Shown: positions 40,939 to 48,951, counted from the first letter of the stretch. The stretch: 64,000 bases of DNA from CAZCRE01 sp964501075 (GCA_964501075.1 CAZCRE010000001.1:20610-84609), one strand, 5' to 3'. Program-made: numbers and translations. Notes: generated from the letters alone by a model not told the origin.

Positions 40939-42318
40939 GTGAAACCAATAGTTGTAAATGAGAGACCTAAAGATCATGATCCTGAGGACTGCCGAGTTCC
41001 AGGGTGCGAAAGATGTAAACTGGATGTACCTTTTAAGCTGCCATCGCAAATTGTCAAGGCACATAAGAATGGCGATCTCGTTATTTTTGCAGGTGCCGGC
41101 GTGAGCACGGAAAGTGAAGGGATTTTTCCACACGATTTTTATGAAGAAATCAGAAGAGAAGTGAAAATCCCAGGAGAAAAAAAGGTCAGTTTTCCGGATT
41201 TGATGAGCCTCTATTGCTCAGCGCCGCGAAGTCGCAAAGACCTTTTGCTTCTCATAAAGAAGCGAATCGATGAAGTCAAAGCCTATCCTGAATTATATAA
41301 CTTTGCAGCGGAATTTCATCGAGAAATTGCAACCGTTCCTCACTTAAATGAGATATTTACGACCAATTGGGATGATTTTTTTGAAAGAGAGTGTGATGCG
41401 ACACCGGTGGTAACGAGTCAGGATTTCGCAGTCGTTCAAGACACCCCAGGAAGGAAGGTCTTTAAGCTACATGGTTCGATTTACAACTATGGTTCGATAG
41501 TAGCCACAAAAAAAGACTATGAAAAGTGCTACAGAAGACTTTCCACTAGCATAATTGGCGCTAATCTCAAAATTCTTCTGATGTCCAAGACTCTGGTCTT
41601 CGTTGGTTTTTCCTTTGACGATGAAGACTTTCTCAGGCTTTATCGCCTTCTGAAGAAGGAAGTTGGGGGTATGCTTCCACAGTGTTACGTTGTGACCTTG
41701 GACAAGAAGGCAAAAAGAAAGCTTGAAGAACTCGATATCGAGGCAATCCCGATTCTGACTGGAGCTACTTACTTCGTTAAGAACCTCAAGAAGAGACTAG
41801 TTCAAGAAGGTACCATGTTGCCTGATTCACAATTTCTAGGCATTCCAGAGATGCTTAAAGTTCTTTTTTCGGAAAGCGAGAAGATTCAAAAGTTGAGTTT
41901 GAAAGAACACCCAGATCTACTTTATACGGTAGCATATGAGAACGGATTCATGCATGCTCTTAATCGAATAGCTATGACTAGAAACTCGGGCGAATACGGT
42001 TGTGGTCCACATATATTTGCTATGATTAAGTCGTTTGACCCCTCAATTAAGACAGCCTTGCGGAAAAAGCATTACGTTCAAGCTGCTTTACTCACTGGAT
42101 TTCAGGCGGGTCTTGTGTTTTACCTCTCAAGTCCTGAAGATCGAAAGAAAGTACCACTATACTATATGCATGGCTGCAAGGAAGAGATTATGAATGTCGA
42201 GCAATGCATAAAGCTTGAAAAAAAAGCAGCGTCCTCAAATAAACTGGCGCATGACCAAGCCAAAAAAGAGGTCAGAGGGATTCCTAAAGGCATTTTTATT
42301 CATTATCCACCGTTTTAA
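40939..42318 (+). CDS. SIR2-domain protein, probable defence NADase
   Basis: The 459-residue protein has a short Cys cluster at the N-terminus (CRVPGCERC, 18-26). A SIR2-like NAD-binding domain follows, with FAGAGVSTES (50-59), the catalytic-site TTNWDDFF (141-148), KLHGSI with His178 and VGFSFDDEDFLRLY (222-235). The last ~160 residues match no family I know and could sense a trigger. This SIR2 type differs from protein deacetylases and is typical of prokaryotic immune effectors that deplete NAD during phage attack. As cargo on an integrative element, defence is the most likely role. Confidence 0.83.
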   Translation: MKPIVVNERPKDHDPEDCRVPGCERCKLDVPFKLPSQIVKAHKNGDLVIFAGAGVSTESEGIFPHDFYEEIRREVKIPGEKKVSFPDLMSLYCSAPRSRKDLLLLIKKRIDEVKAYPELYNFAAEFHREIATVPHLNEIFTTNWDDFFERECDATPVVTSQDFAVVQDTPGRKVFKLHGSIYNYGSIVATKKDYEKCYRRLSTSIIGANLKILLMSKTLVFVGFSFDDEDFLRLYRLLKKEVGGMLPQCYVVTLDKKAKRKLEELDIEAIPILTGATYFVKNLKKRLVQEGTMLPDSQFLGIPEMLKVLFSESEKIQKLSLKEHPDLLYTVAYENGFMHALNRIAMTRNSGEYGCGPHIFAMIKSFDPSIKTALRKKHYVQAALLTGFQAGLVFYLSSPEDRKKVPLYYMHGCKEEIMNVEQCIKLEKKAASSNKLAHDQAKKEVRGIPKGIFIHYPPF

Positions 42319-42536
42319 TTTAATAGAGATAGAACTCTTAACGGAGAACGTGCGGTTCTCGTTCCGGAAAACGGTCTCGCTCGCATCGTTGGGAGTTTTG
42401 CGAGAGCAAAGTGTCTCTACAGCGCGGGCTAGCATATCACTCTGCAAACCTGAAAAACGCTGCTGCGGAAAAATCTTTCAGGCAGAATCATTCGATGGAT
42501 TTGGCTTAAGCTGTTGAAAACCAAAACAGGGATTTT

Positions 42537-42561
42537 CCCCTATACTGTACTGTATATGGGG
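42537..42561. repeat. Imperfect inverted repeat, CCCCTATAC ... GTATATGGGG
   Basis: The arms CCCCTATAC and GTATATGGGG (one extra A) flank the 6-nt loop TGTACT. It lies in the 436-bp gap between the SIR2 gene and the DUF559 gene. It may be a hairpin terminator or an operator. The rest of the gap holds no ORF I support. Confidence 0.4.
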
Positions 42562-42754
42562 TTTTCACTGTTTTGAAATGCTCTTAGAGAGTTGCTGACT
42601 GCGCTTTCAAAAATCTTCGAGGATAAGACTTTACCCCAAAACCCAAACACAAACACACAAAAAGCAACTTGTGTGGTTCAATTGAGTTTCAATCTTTACA
42701 GGGTATTCATAATCCTTATCGCGCTAGCAGAGATCAAATAGTAGTCTGGTTGGT

Positions 42755-43237
42755 ATGTATCGCCGTCGAAGAAGTGCGCCTCTCAAATTCGAAAAAGCCT
42801 ATGAAATGCGACACAATCCGACACCAGCAGAGGCGCGCATGTGGGAAATCATAAAGGGTCAAATGATACCTAATTTTCCAAATCATATCTTCTACCGACA
42901 GTCCGTGCAATTTGGCTACATATTGGACTTTTACTGTCCAACATTGCGACTAGGCATAGAAGTAGACGGTGCCATACATAACGAAAGAAAATGGTATGAT
43001 TGGCAAAAAGACACCAATCTAGCACGTAGGCAAATACAAATGTACCGATTTAGCAATGTGGATGTCTTCAACAACCCGCAGGGTGTCGCCACTCGACTCT
43101 TTCAAATCATACAAGACAAAACGATGCCTTGGTATGCAACGAGTCATGCATCAGCGCTTCCCAATCAGAAAGACTGCAAAATGATACAAGAGAAATCGAC
43201 GCCTTGGTATAAGAAAATCTTCAGATTCCTAGTGTAA
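42755..43237 (+). CDS. DUF559 endonuclease-like protein
   Basis: The 160-residue protein has the DUF559/Vsr-like core: MRHNPTPAEARMWEIIKG, FYRQSVQFGYILDFYCPTLRLGIEVDGAIH and IQMYRFSNVDVFNNPQGVATRLFQII. The DFYC and EVDG elements supply the acidic residues of a PD-(D/E)XK-type nuclease. The C-terminal ~40 residues contain two similar segments ending in TPWY/MPWY. It could act in defence, in element transfer or in DNA repair. It is on the same strand as the SIR2 gene. Confidence 0.8.
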   Translation: MYRRRRSAPLKFEKAYEMRHNPTPAEARMWEIIKGQMIPNFPNHIFYRQSVQFGYILDFYCPTLRLGIEVDGAIHNERKWYDWQKDTNLARRQIQMYRFSNVDVFNNPQGVATRLFQIIQDKTMPWYATSHASALPNQKDCKMIQEKSTPWYKKIFRFLV

Positions 43238-43415
43238 TGCGCGCAATTCTTGGAATCCACGTTTGCTTTTCGTCTCTCAGATACTTAGCGCGCGCTATCA
43301 ATATCTCTGAAAGCTGAGGCGCGGTCAAACTAACGCAAGGATCAAGTTTGGTTTACAAGAGAGGCTAAAACACGGTCAGCGCGCGCAGAACGCTGTTCAC
43401 AATCGAAGATGGGAG

Positions 43416-45449
43416 TTATGGAGGGAGAGGGTTAGTCACGGAGTTCGCTGAGTCACTTTTAGCACGCCTTTTCCTTAGCGCGCGCCACCTGAAGATCACA
43501 GCTAGGGAAATGACTACGGCCGACACGACTACGCCCAATAAGTAGTAAATAGAGAAGCTAGGTGCAAAGACGCTAGGCATAACCGTAAATGTTAGGGTTT
43601 CGCTTTCGCACATGTTCCGCGCATAATCATTCGGTATGATCGCCGCCACTTTCCATACGCCATCCTCAAAAAGCGTAGGCGTGTCACTGAACCCCCCCAT
43701 TCCATCTGTCGTCACGATTCTCGTAAACGTCTCACCGTCTGGTTTCTGATAATTCAGCGTCACCTCCAAGCCCGGAAATGCCGTCAGATTCCCTTCTACC
43801 CTTATGTGAGCAACTCCGTTGACCGTAACGTTTGAACCTGATGCCGTCTCGTTTTTTGGCAGCGAGATTGTGACCTGCGTGTCGTACTTGTTGATGGGCG
43901 GAAGCACCTCTATCTTTCTGCGAAAGCCAGGGATGCCCTCTCCAGAAACTTCCACGTAGTATACACCTGTCTTGGCAGACGGATAGACTTCTATCCGATT
44001 GTTGACATAGCTTGAACCGCCGATCACAAAGACGGCTCCGCAACCATAATGCATAAACTTTGGGCATACCACGACATGATAATCATACATCATCGACACG
44101 CTGCCATACACTTTGATCTTCGCTTCCTCGCCGATCCTTATCGGATAGCCACCAACAATGAGTGTTTCCATGCTCTCAGCTTCCCAATGATCCACATCAC
44201 CAAGCCACGCCGCCTTCATCGTCCAATTTCCGGCTGCATCCGGCGCGAAATTGTCAACGTAGGTACCGTTGGCAGATGTCTCAACAGACTTGCTAGTGAC
44301 AGTGCCGTCGGGCTTGGTATAGGTTAGTGTGATGTCTGCCCCAGCGACAGGCGGATCTAGGGAGATCGAAACCGACAGCGTCTCCCCTGGAATGATCTGC
44401 CAGTCCCCTTTGTCGAGAGTTAGACGAAGGGCTACTGACTTCAGTATCTCAAGGAAGCGTATGCAGCCGTCGCTTCCCCCAGTACATGCAAATTTACCAT
44501 CCGCAGAAATGGCCACGTCCTTAAACCGAACATCTCCATCACCGGAGGAATATGCGGAGTACTGCGTGCCATCCCCATTAAGAAATACTAGTCCGTAGAA
44601 CTGCGTCAACGCTATGCGGTTTTGGCTCACTGAAATCGAGTCAGGTCTAGGAATGTTCTCCTTGCTCCAGCTCACTCTTCCGTTCCCATCAAGACAAAGA
44701 AGAGAAGTCGGACCGTAAAGTGCCGCCACCAGATAATCGCCATTGGGCGAGACACCAATCATTTTTTCTTCGCCCATAATGAAGAAGCTCATGTTTAGTT
44801 TGTAGCTCCACAACACCATCCCCCTATCGTCAAGGAAGTAAATCTCATCATTGGTGCAAGCTGCTATGCGTTCACCACTAGAAGATACAGAGACTTGGTA
44901 CACGCTTGCGTTTAGCTCTTGCTTCCAAATTCTGTCACCAGTGATATTGAAAAGCGCGACGCTTTGGCCGTCACCTGCGATTATGTACCTGCCGTCTGAT
45001 GAAATCTCTATATCACCGTACGCAGGGCTATCAAGCAAACGCTTTTTCCACAGTATTTGCCCTTCCCTATTAAAGAGGGAAACATTACAATCGTCTTTTT
45101 CAAGTATGGCGACCGAGCTGGCATCACCGGAAATCGAAATCGATATATCACCCTGAAGAGCTGAGTAAGACTTATTCCACAAAAGATTCCCCCCCTCTCC
45201 TAAGAGAAGGATATCTGCATCGAAAAGACCACGATATACCAAAGCCGCTACATAGCTGCCATCCGCCGAAAAACAAACACGCTCAACCTCTGCACCCGTA
45301 GGGTACTTCCAGAAAACCGAAACAGATGCCTCAACTGCGACGGTCGCCAACAAACACAACAAGACTGCAACCGCGAATAGTCGAATATGGGCCTTCCTCC
45401 ATCCGCGTGTGCCCAAGAAGACTATCCATAAGGTTTCTATCGAAGCCAC
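43416..45449 (-). CDS. Secreted, membrane-anchored beta-propeller/Ig-like protein
   Basis: The 677-residue protein has a signal-anchor (LFAVAVLLCLLATVAVEAS, about 24-42) and then about seven repeats of the type ISSDGRYIIAG...LFNITGDRIWK, a WD40/PQQ-like propeller (to about 330). Two or three Ig-like domains follow (TYTKPDGTVTSKSVETSANGTY and a similar NYQKPDGETF unit). It ends with a TM helix (about 638-657) and a basic tail. It is a surface protein of unknown binding partner. It is the only minus-strand gene of the element and is divergent from the integrase start. Confidence 0.8.
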   Translation of the reverse strand: MASIETLWIVFLGTRGWRKAHIRLFAVAVLLCLLATVAVEASVSVFWKYPTGAEVERVCFSADGSYVAALVYRGLFDADILLLGEGGNLLWNKSYSALQGDISISISGDASSVAILEKDDCNVSLFNREGQILWKKRLLDSPAYGDIEISSDGRYIIAGDGQSVALFNITGDRIWKQELNASVYQVSVSSSGERIAACTNDEIYFLDDRGMVLWSYKLNMSFFIMGEEKMIGVSPNGDYLVAALYGPTSLLCLDGNGRVSWSKENIPRPDSISVSQNRIALTQFYGLVFLNGDGTQYSAYSSGDGDVRFKDVAISADGKFACTGGSDGCIRFLEILKSVALRLTLDKGDWQIIPGETLSVSISLDPPVAGADITLTYTKPDGTVTSKSVETSANGTYVDNFAPDAAGNWTMKAAWLGDVDHWEAESMETLIVGGYPIRIGEEAKIKVYGSVSMMYDYHVVVCPKFMHYGCGAVFVIGGSSYVNNRIEVYPSAKTGVYYVEVSGEGIPGFRRKIEVLPPINKYDTQVTISLPKNETASGSNVTVNGVAHIRVEGNLTAFPGLEVTLNYQKPDGETFTRIVTTDGMGGFSDTPTLFEDGVWKVAAIIPNDYARNMCESETLTFTVMPSVFAPSFSIYYLLGVVVSAVVISLAVIFRWRALRKRRAKSDSANSVTNPLPP

Positions 45450-45480
45450 CCCTTAAGAAAGCGAGGCATTCCTTTCCCTA

Positions 45481-45505
45481 ATCTATATTGGTTGCACCAA
45501 TAGAT
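45481..45505. promoter_or_regulatory. Inverted repeat between the propeller gene and integrase start (putative operator)
   Basis: ATCTATATTGGT and ACCAATAGAT are inverted around TGC with one unpaired base. The site lies in the divergent control region, 32 bp upstream of the propeller gene start and about 85 bp before the integrase TATA box. It is a candidate site for controlling integrase or cargo transcription. Confidence 0.45.
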
Positions 45506-45566
45506 ATCATTTTTGGAAGACTCTTTTAAAACAATTAGCATGGAGCATAAGCTCATAGAGAGAAAC

Positions 45567-45575
45567 TTTTTTAAG
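45567..45575 (+). promoter_or_regulatory. TATA-like box and Shine-Dalgarno of the integrase gene (attR side)
   Basis: TTTTTTAAG at 45567-45575 is spaced for a transcript starting near 45598. GAGG at 45603-45606 lies 7 nt before ATG 45614. Together they mark 45614 as the native integrase start. Confidence 0.5.
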
Positions 45576-45613
45576 CCCAGAATGTGCATATTTATACCAA
45601 AAGAGGAATAGAA

Positions 45614-45715
45614 ATGGCTGAAAATGAAAAAGAGGCTAGAAATTTTGGCGATGCACTAAGTGCAGCTACACATTCAGAGAACACTCATAGAATTCATGTT
45701 CAAAAATACGCATAG
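45614..45715 (+). pseudogene. int: Integrase N-terminal fragment (intN) at the right end of the element
   Basis: The fragment encodes MAENEKEARNFGDALSAAT, then HSENTHR up to the repeat end, followed by seven chromosomal codons and a stop. The stretch SAATHSENTHR is shared, in the same frame, with the integrase part at the left repeat. Excision would join these 26 codons to the catalytic part. In the integrated state only a 33-residue peptide can be made. Confidence 0.85.
45648..45691. repeat. Right attachment repeat (attR), displaced tfs 3' end
   Basis: It matches 39571-39614 with two differences (T for G at position 10, C for T at position 36). Read in the tfs frame it would still encode the TFS C-terminus, ending REHS-stop instead of REYS-stop. 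This is the copy of the tfs 3' end pushed aside by integration. Confidence 0.9.
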
Positions 45716-45797
45716 ATGATTCTATTACTTTTTTGATAATTGGTTGGGACTCAAATATGGCTGCTGGCCTCCAACCAGCAAGCTATAAAAGTGTTAG

Positions 45798-46367
45798 TTA
45801 GGCCATTCTTTCTTGTCCGATGTGCTCTCTGTGAGACTGTTTCTTCTTTGGGATCGTTATCTTGAGTACTCCGTTTTTGCATTCAGACGTCATAGAATTC
45901 GTGTCTAGGTTGCTCTTTGGCAGTTCTATGATCTTGTAGAAGTTCTTGGCTTTCACCTCAAGACCGTCTTCTCTGAAGTGCAATTGTATGTCTTCCTTTT
46001 CCTCTCCAGGCAATTCAACATAGATTTTTGTGGCGTCTTCTTCGTTGAAGATATCTGTTAATGGTTCCCGTATGTCTTTTGCTTCATTCTTTGAGAGTTC
46101 AAAAGGATTCTCGGGCAATGGTCTTCGTCTTGGTGGTTTCAACGGTTCAATCGGTTCTAGCGATTCGTTGAAGCCAAAGCGGCCTTGTATGATGAAGCCT
46201 TTTGCTTGTGGCTCATTGATTTCTCTGGTTTCCCAGGCGCCTTTGATTTTCCCGCTTGTTATTTCTCTGAACATCTCGTCTATTTCTTTCTGAAATCGTT
46301 TCATGAGTCTTCTGTTCAATGTGTCCAAGTCTTCAAACATATCGTCAAAATCATCACTAAATGCCAA
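45798..46367 (-). CDS. Hsp20/alpha-crystallin family heat-shock protein
   Basis: The 189-residue protein has a long acidic, helical N-terminal region (to about 105), then an alpha-crystallin domain: PLTDIFNEEDATKIYVELPGEEKEDIQLHFREDGLEVKA, a Ser/Thr strand and the final GVLKITIPKK. It lies 6 bp downstream of an ArsR-like regulator gene, whose operator should control both. It was probably the original neighbour downstream of tfs before the element arrived. Confidence 0.85.
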   Translation of the reverse strand: MAFSDDFDDMFEDLDTLNRRLMKRFQKEIDEMFREITSGKIKGAWETREINEPQAKGFIIQGRFGFNESLEPIEPLKPPRRRPLPENPFELSKNEAKDIREPLTDIFNEEDATKIYVELPGEEKEDIQLHFREDGLEVKAKNFYKIIELPKSNLDTNSMTSECKNGVLKITIPKKKQSHREHIGQERMA

Positions 46368-46373
46368 CGTGCT

Positions 46374-46793
46374 TCACCTCCTGTCGTCCTCGATCTCTTG
46401 AACAGACTCCATCAAACGGTGCAATGCTAGGCTCATCATCATGAATGCCGTCCGCCCAAAATCTGAACAGCTATACTTTCCTCGGCTCGTCTTTTCCAGA
46501 AGTCCGCCTTCTTCGAGTTTCCGTGAGTTCTCCCAGACAATCTTCGGGTTCAAATCCAGTTCTTTCATGAAGCCTGTAAAACTGATTGTCTGGCTTTCCT
46601 CTTCGATCAATTGCTTCATCATTCTCAAGCGTGTTTCATGTGACAGAGCGTCAAAGATCTTTGAGAACTTATCGAAGTCTTCTTCAGCTGCCTTGAACTC
46701 GTTTTCCAGATCCTCTTTCGGCCAATCTACTGGAGAAAGGGGCACCTCAAACACTGTTTTTCCATCTTGCATGAGCTTCAGTCTTAACTTCAT
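46374..46793 (-). CDS. ArsR-like winged-helix regulator of the Hsp20 operon
   Basis: The 139-residue protein has a winged helix (KIFDALSHETRLRMMKQLIEEE, then FTGFMKELDLNPKIVWENSRKLEEGGLLEKTSRGKYSCS) between an acidic N-terminus and a C-terminal dimer helix. No metal-binding Cys pair is seen. The arrangement resembles heat-shock repressors such as Phr of Pyrococcus. A double palindrome sits over its predicted transcription start, which implies autorepression of the regulator-Hsp20 operon. Confidence 0.82.
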   Translation of the reverse strand: MKLRLKLMQDGKTVFEVPLSPVDWPKEDLENEFKAAEEDFDKFSKIFDALSHETRLRMMKQLIEEESQTISFTGFMKELDLNPKIVWENSRKLEEGGLLEKTSRGKYSCSDFGRTAFMMMSLALHRLMESVQEIEDDRR

Positions 46794-46810
46794 GAGGGCT
46801 TGCCTCGCTT

Positions 46811-46840
46811 ATTACCGTATGGTAATTACCATGTGGTAAT
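46811..46840. promoter_or_regulatory. Two overlapping palindromes ATTACC-N4-GGTAAT (heat-shock operator)
   Basis: ATTACCGTATGGTAAT (46811-46826) and ATTACCATGTGGTAAT (46825-46840) share two bases and are each perfect outside the four-base centre. On the minus strand they follow a TATA-like GCTTAAGG (46848-46855) and cover the expected transcription start of the ArsR-like gene, so binding would block initiation. Confidence 0.7.
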
Positions 46841-47018
46841 ATGCAAGCCTTAAGCATTGAAAGGGCTCGCTTGAGACACAGGGAACATAAGCAAACCAAG
46901 CATCGCGCAATATCGGAAGATCATGTCCGAATCAAGAAAGGTCCATGAAGTGCTGAACACTGCGGCAAATCAAACAAGGTGGGCCCTTCATTGGATTCGA
47001 ACCTAGCTGAATGAAATC

Positions 47019-47027
47019 TTTTATTTA
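47019..47027 (+). promoter_or_regulatory. TATA-like box for PCNA
   Basis: TTTTATTTA lies 34 bp before the preferred PCNA start ATG 47062. That makes the longer GTG/ATG starts (47011) unlikely because they would precede the transcript. Confidence 0.4.
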
Positions 47028-47061
47028 CAAGTCAAGCATTATCATAAAGAAGGTAACGGCG

Positions 47062-47817
47062 ATGTTTAAACTCAAAGTAGCAGACGTTAAACTCCTGAGA
47101 GACATGATCACATCGATCTCAATCCTCGTCGACGAAGCCACGTTCAAAATCGATCCCGAAAGCTTGAAACTAAGGGCCATGGACCCGTCCCGCGTGGCCA
47201 TGGTAGACTTCGAGTGGCCAAAAACAATCTTCGAAGAATACCAATGTGACACACCCACAAAGATGTGCATTAACGTAACTGAGCTTCTGAAGCTTCTAAA
47301 AAGAGCAGGCAAAGACGAAACGGTGGAACTATCGCTTGATGAGCAAACTGGAAAGCTTCAGGTAAAAATAGCTGGAAAACACGCGCGAAATTTCACCATG
47401 CCTACACTTGAAGCCTCAGAAGAGGAAGTCCCAACACCCAAGATCACATTTAATGTGAAAGCAAAAGCCACTACCGAAGGACTAAGCCAAGCCATTGAAG
47501 ATGCCCTGCTCGTGAGCGATCATGTGAGACTCGAAGCCGATCCAGAAAAACTCGTCTTCAACGCGGCTGGAGACCTCATGGGCGCAAACATAACCATCCA
47601 AAAAGGAAGCGACACACTTCTGGATTTGGAAGTCAAAGAACCGTCAAAAGCAACATTCAGCTTAAGTTACCTGGCTGAAATAGTCAAAGCCGCATCCGCA
47701 ACATCTGACATCGCAACAATCGAGTTCTCATCAGACATGCCGATAAAACTTGACTTCCAACAAACAAAAGAAGGAAGGCTCTCATTCTTCTTGGCTCCAA
47801 GAATCGAAAACGAATAA
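47062..47817 (+). CDS. pcn: DNA sliding clamp PCNA
   Basis: The trimeric clamp tethers polymerases and other enzymes. The 251-residue protein begins MFKLKVADVKLLRDMITSI and shows KLRAMDPSRVAMVDFEWP, the interdomain connector (MPTLEASEEEVPTP), AGDLMGANITI and the C-terminal LSFFLAPRIENE. ATG 47062 has AAGGT upstream and is the family start. It is followed after 13 bp by the primase large subunit gene. Confidence 0.95.
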   Translation: MFKLKVADVKLLRDMITSISILVDEATFKIDPESLKLRAMDPSRVAMVDFEWPKTIFEEYQCDTPTKMCINVTELLKLLKRAGKDETVELSLDEQTGKLQVKIAGKHARNFTMPTLEASEEEVPTPKITFNVKAKATTEGLSQAIEDALLVSDHVRLEADPEKLVFNAAGDLMGANITIQKGSDTLLDLEVKEPSKATFSLSYLAEIVKAASATSDIATIEFSSDMPIKLDFQQTKEGRLSFFLAPRIENE

Positions 47818-47830
47818 TGTGTAGAGCAAG

Positions 47831-48874
47831 ATGCAACGCACAACTGGCAAATTCACGTTGAATGACCTAGCAAAATACCCTTTCCTCAAAGAAGCCACAG
47901 AGCACGTTAAGAAACTAGACGTGAAGATCGAGGACTTGGTAAATCCCGACCTCGCGAATGTTGTTGAACGCGCTGAGGAAAGAGTTGAAGAGGCAATTCT
48001 ATACACGCTAGTGAGTAGAAGGCAACGAAACGAGGAAGTCGAGATTCTCTCATTTCCAGTTGCAACAATGCTTGTAGTTGCTACCGAAAATTCATTCATT
48101 AAGAAAAGATACGCATTAGCTGAAGCAAAACAAGTATACACTGATTTATCACTTGAACCCAAAGAGAAGATAATGGCGATTGCGGAGAACTTTGGGTGGA
48201 AACTAGTGGCTAATGATCGTGCTGACATGCCCTGCGAATTCTCGTTAAGCTTCGTGGACTATATCAGAAACACATCGAGCATGCACGAAGGAAAGTGGAA
48301 ACTTGTCAACCGTTTGTTAGGGAAGGGAAATGTCTACCTGACAAAGAGCGAGACTGCGAGGCTGCTTTGCGAAGAAATCCGCAAACACATTGAAGAACGA
48401 CTGCAGGTTAGAGAGCAGCCCATCTTTCCAGCAAGGATCGCAGAGATCGCCGAGAAGATCAAGAAACTATCTCTGGAGAAGATAGGGAAAGCGGAAATGG
48501 AAGGCTTTCCAAAAGAAATGGTCCAGACAGCATTTCCACCATGTATAAACGCTCTTTATCAAGCATTCACCTCTGGCAGGCACCTCTCACATGTGGGCAG
48601 ATTCACACTTACTTCCTTCCTCGTTAACGTAGAAATGCCACCTGCGAAAGTGATCGAATTATTCAGAAACTTCTCGGATTTCAGCGAAAAAATGACCCGT
48701 TACCAAGTGGAACACATCGCGGGAGAGAAAGGATCAAGAACAAGCTACCTTCCACCAAAATGTGATACGTTGAAGACACATGGCATCTGTGTGAACCCTG
48801 ATGGTTTGTGCGAGGGAATTAGGCATCCGCTGGCCTACTACAGGCGAAAACTGAGGTTTACGAGGAAAATTTGA
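47831..48874 (+). CDS. priL: DNA primase large subunit PriL
   Basis: PriL supports primer synthesis by PriS. The 347-residue protein has a helical N-domain and a C-terminal iron-sulfur domain with four Cys: FPPCIN, PPKCDTLKTHGIC and GLCEGIRHPLAYY. It is in an operon with PCNA. Its catalytic partner PriS is 7.3 kb downstream, beyond the glycosyltransferase cluster. Confidence 0.93.
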   Translation: MQRTTGKFTLNDLAKYPFLKEATEHVKKLDVKIEDLVNPDLANVVERAEERVEEAILYTLVSRRQRNEEVEILSFPVATMLVVATENSFIKKRYALAEAKQVYTDLSLEPKEKIMAIAENFGWKLVANDRADMPCEFSLSFVDYIRNTSSMHEGKWKLVNRLLGKGNVYLTKSETARLLCEEIRKHIEERLQVREQPIFPARIAEIAEKIKKLSLEKIGKAEMEGFPKEMVQTAFPPCINALYQAFTSGRHLSHVGRFTLTSFLVNVEMPPAKVIELFRNFSDFSEKMTRYQVEHIAGEKGSRTSYLPPKCDTLKTHGICVNPDGLCEGIRHPLAYYRRKLRFTRKI

Positions 48875-48895
48875 AAACACTTGTTGGAGAGTAGC

Positions 48896-48905
48896 TTTTA
48901 TATAG
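48896..48905 (+). promoter_or_regulatory. TATA-like box of the GT2 gene
   Basis: TTTTATATAG lies 47 bp before ATG 48952. It indicates separate transcription of the glycosyltransferase from PriL. Confidence 0.45.
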
Positions 48906-48951
48906 CAAGCACTAATAAGTGGACGCTGTCGTTGGAAGGGGAAGAGTAGCA

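Larger units (their letters stand above)
39571..45691. mobile_element. Integrated element (about 6.1 kb) with SSV-type split integrase and SIR2 cargo
   Basis: The boundaries are the 44-bp direct repeats. The contents from left to right are the integrase catalytic part, a small ORF, a SIR2-domain protein, a DUF559 endonuclease-like protein, a large secreted propeller protein on the minus strand, and the integrase N-terminal fragment. No replication, capsid or conjugation gene is recognised, so it may be a minimal cargo element that depends on a helper or on integration alone. Integration left TFS functional. Confidence 0.88.

Noticed and set aside
42215..42517. 100-codon frame overlapping the SIR2 gene end
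   Set aside because: It overlaps a well-supported gene in another frame, and the part beyond the SIR2 stop is low-quality coding sequence.
42682..42715. CRISPR-repeat-like GTTTCAATCTTTACAGGG in the mobile element
   Set aside because: It occurs once, with no second repeat at spacer distance and no cas genes in the window.
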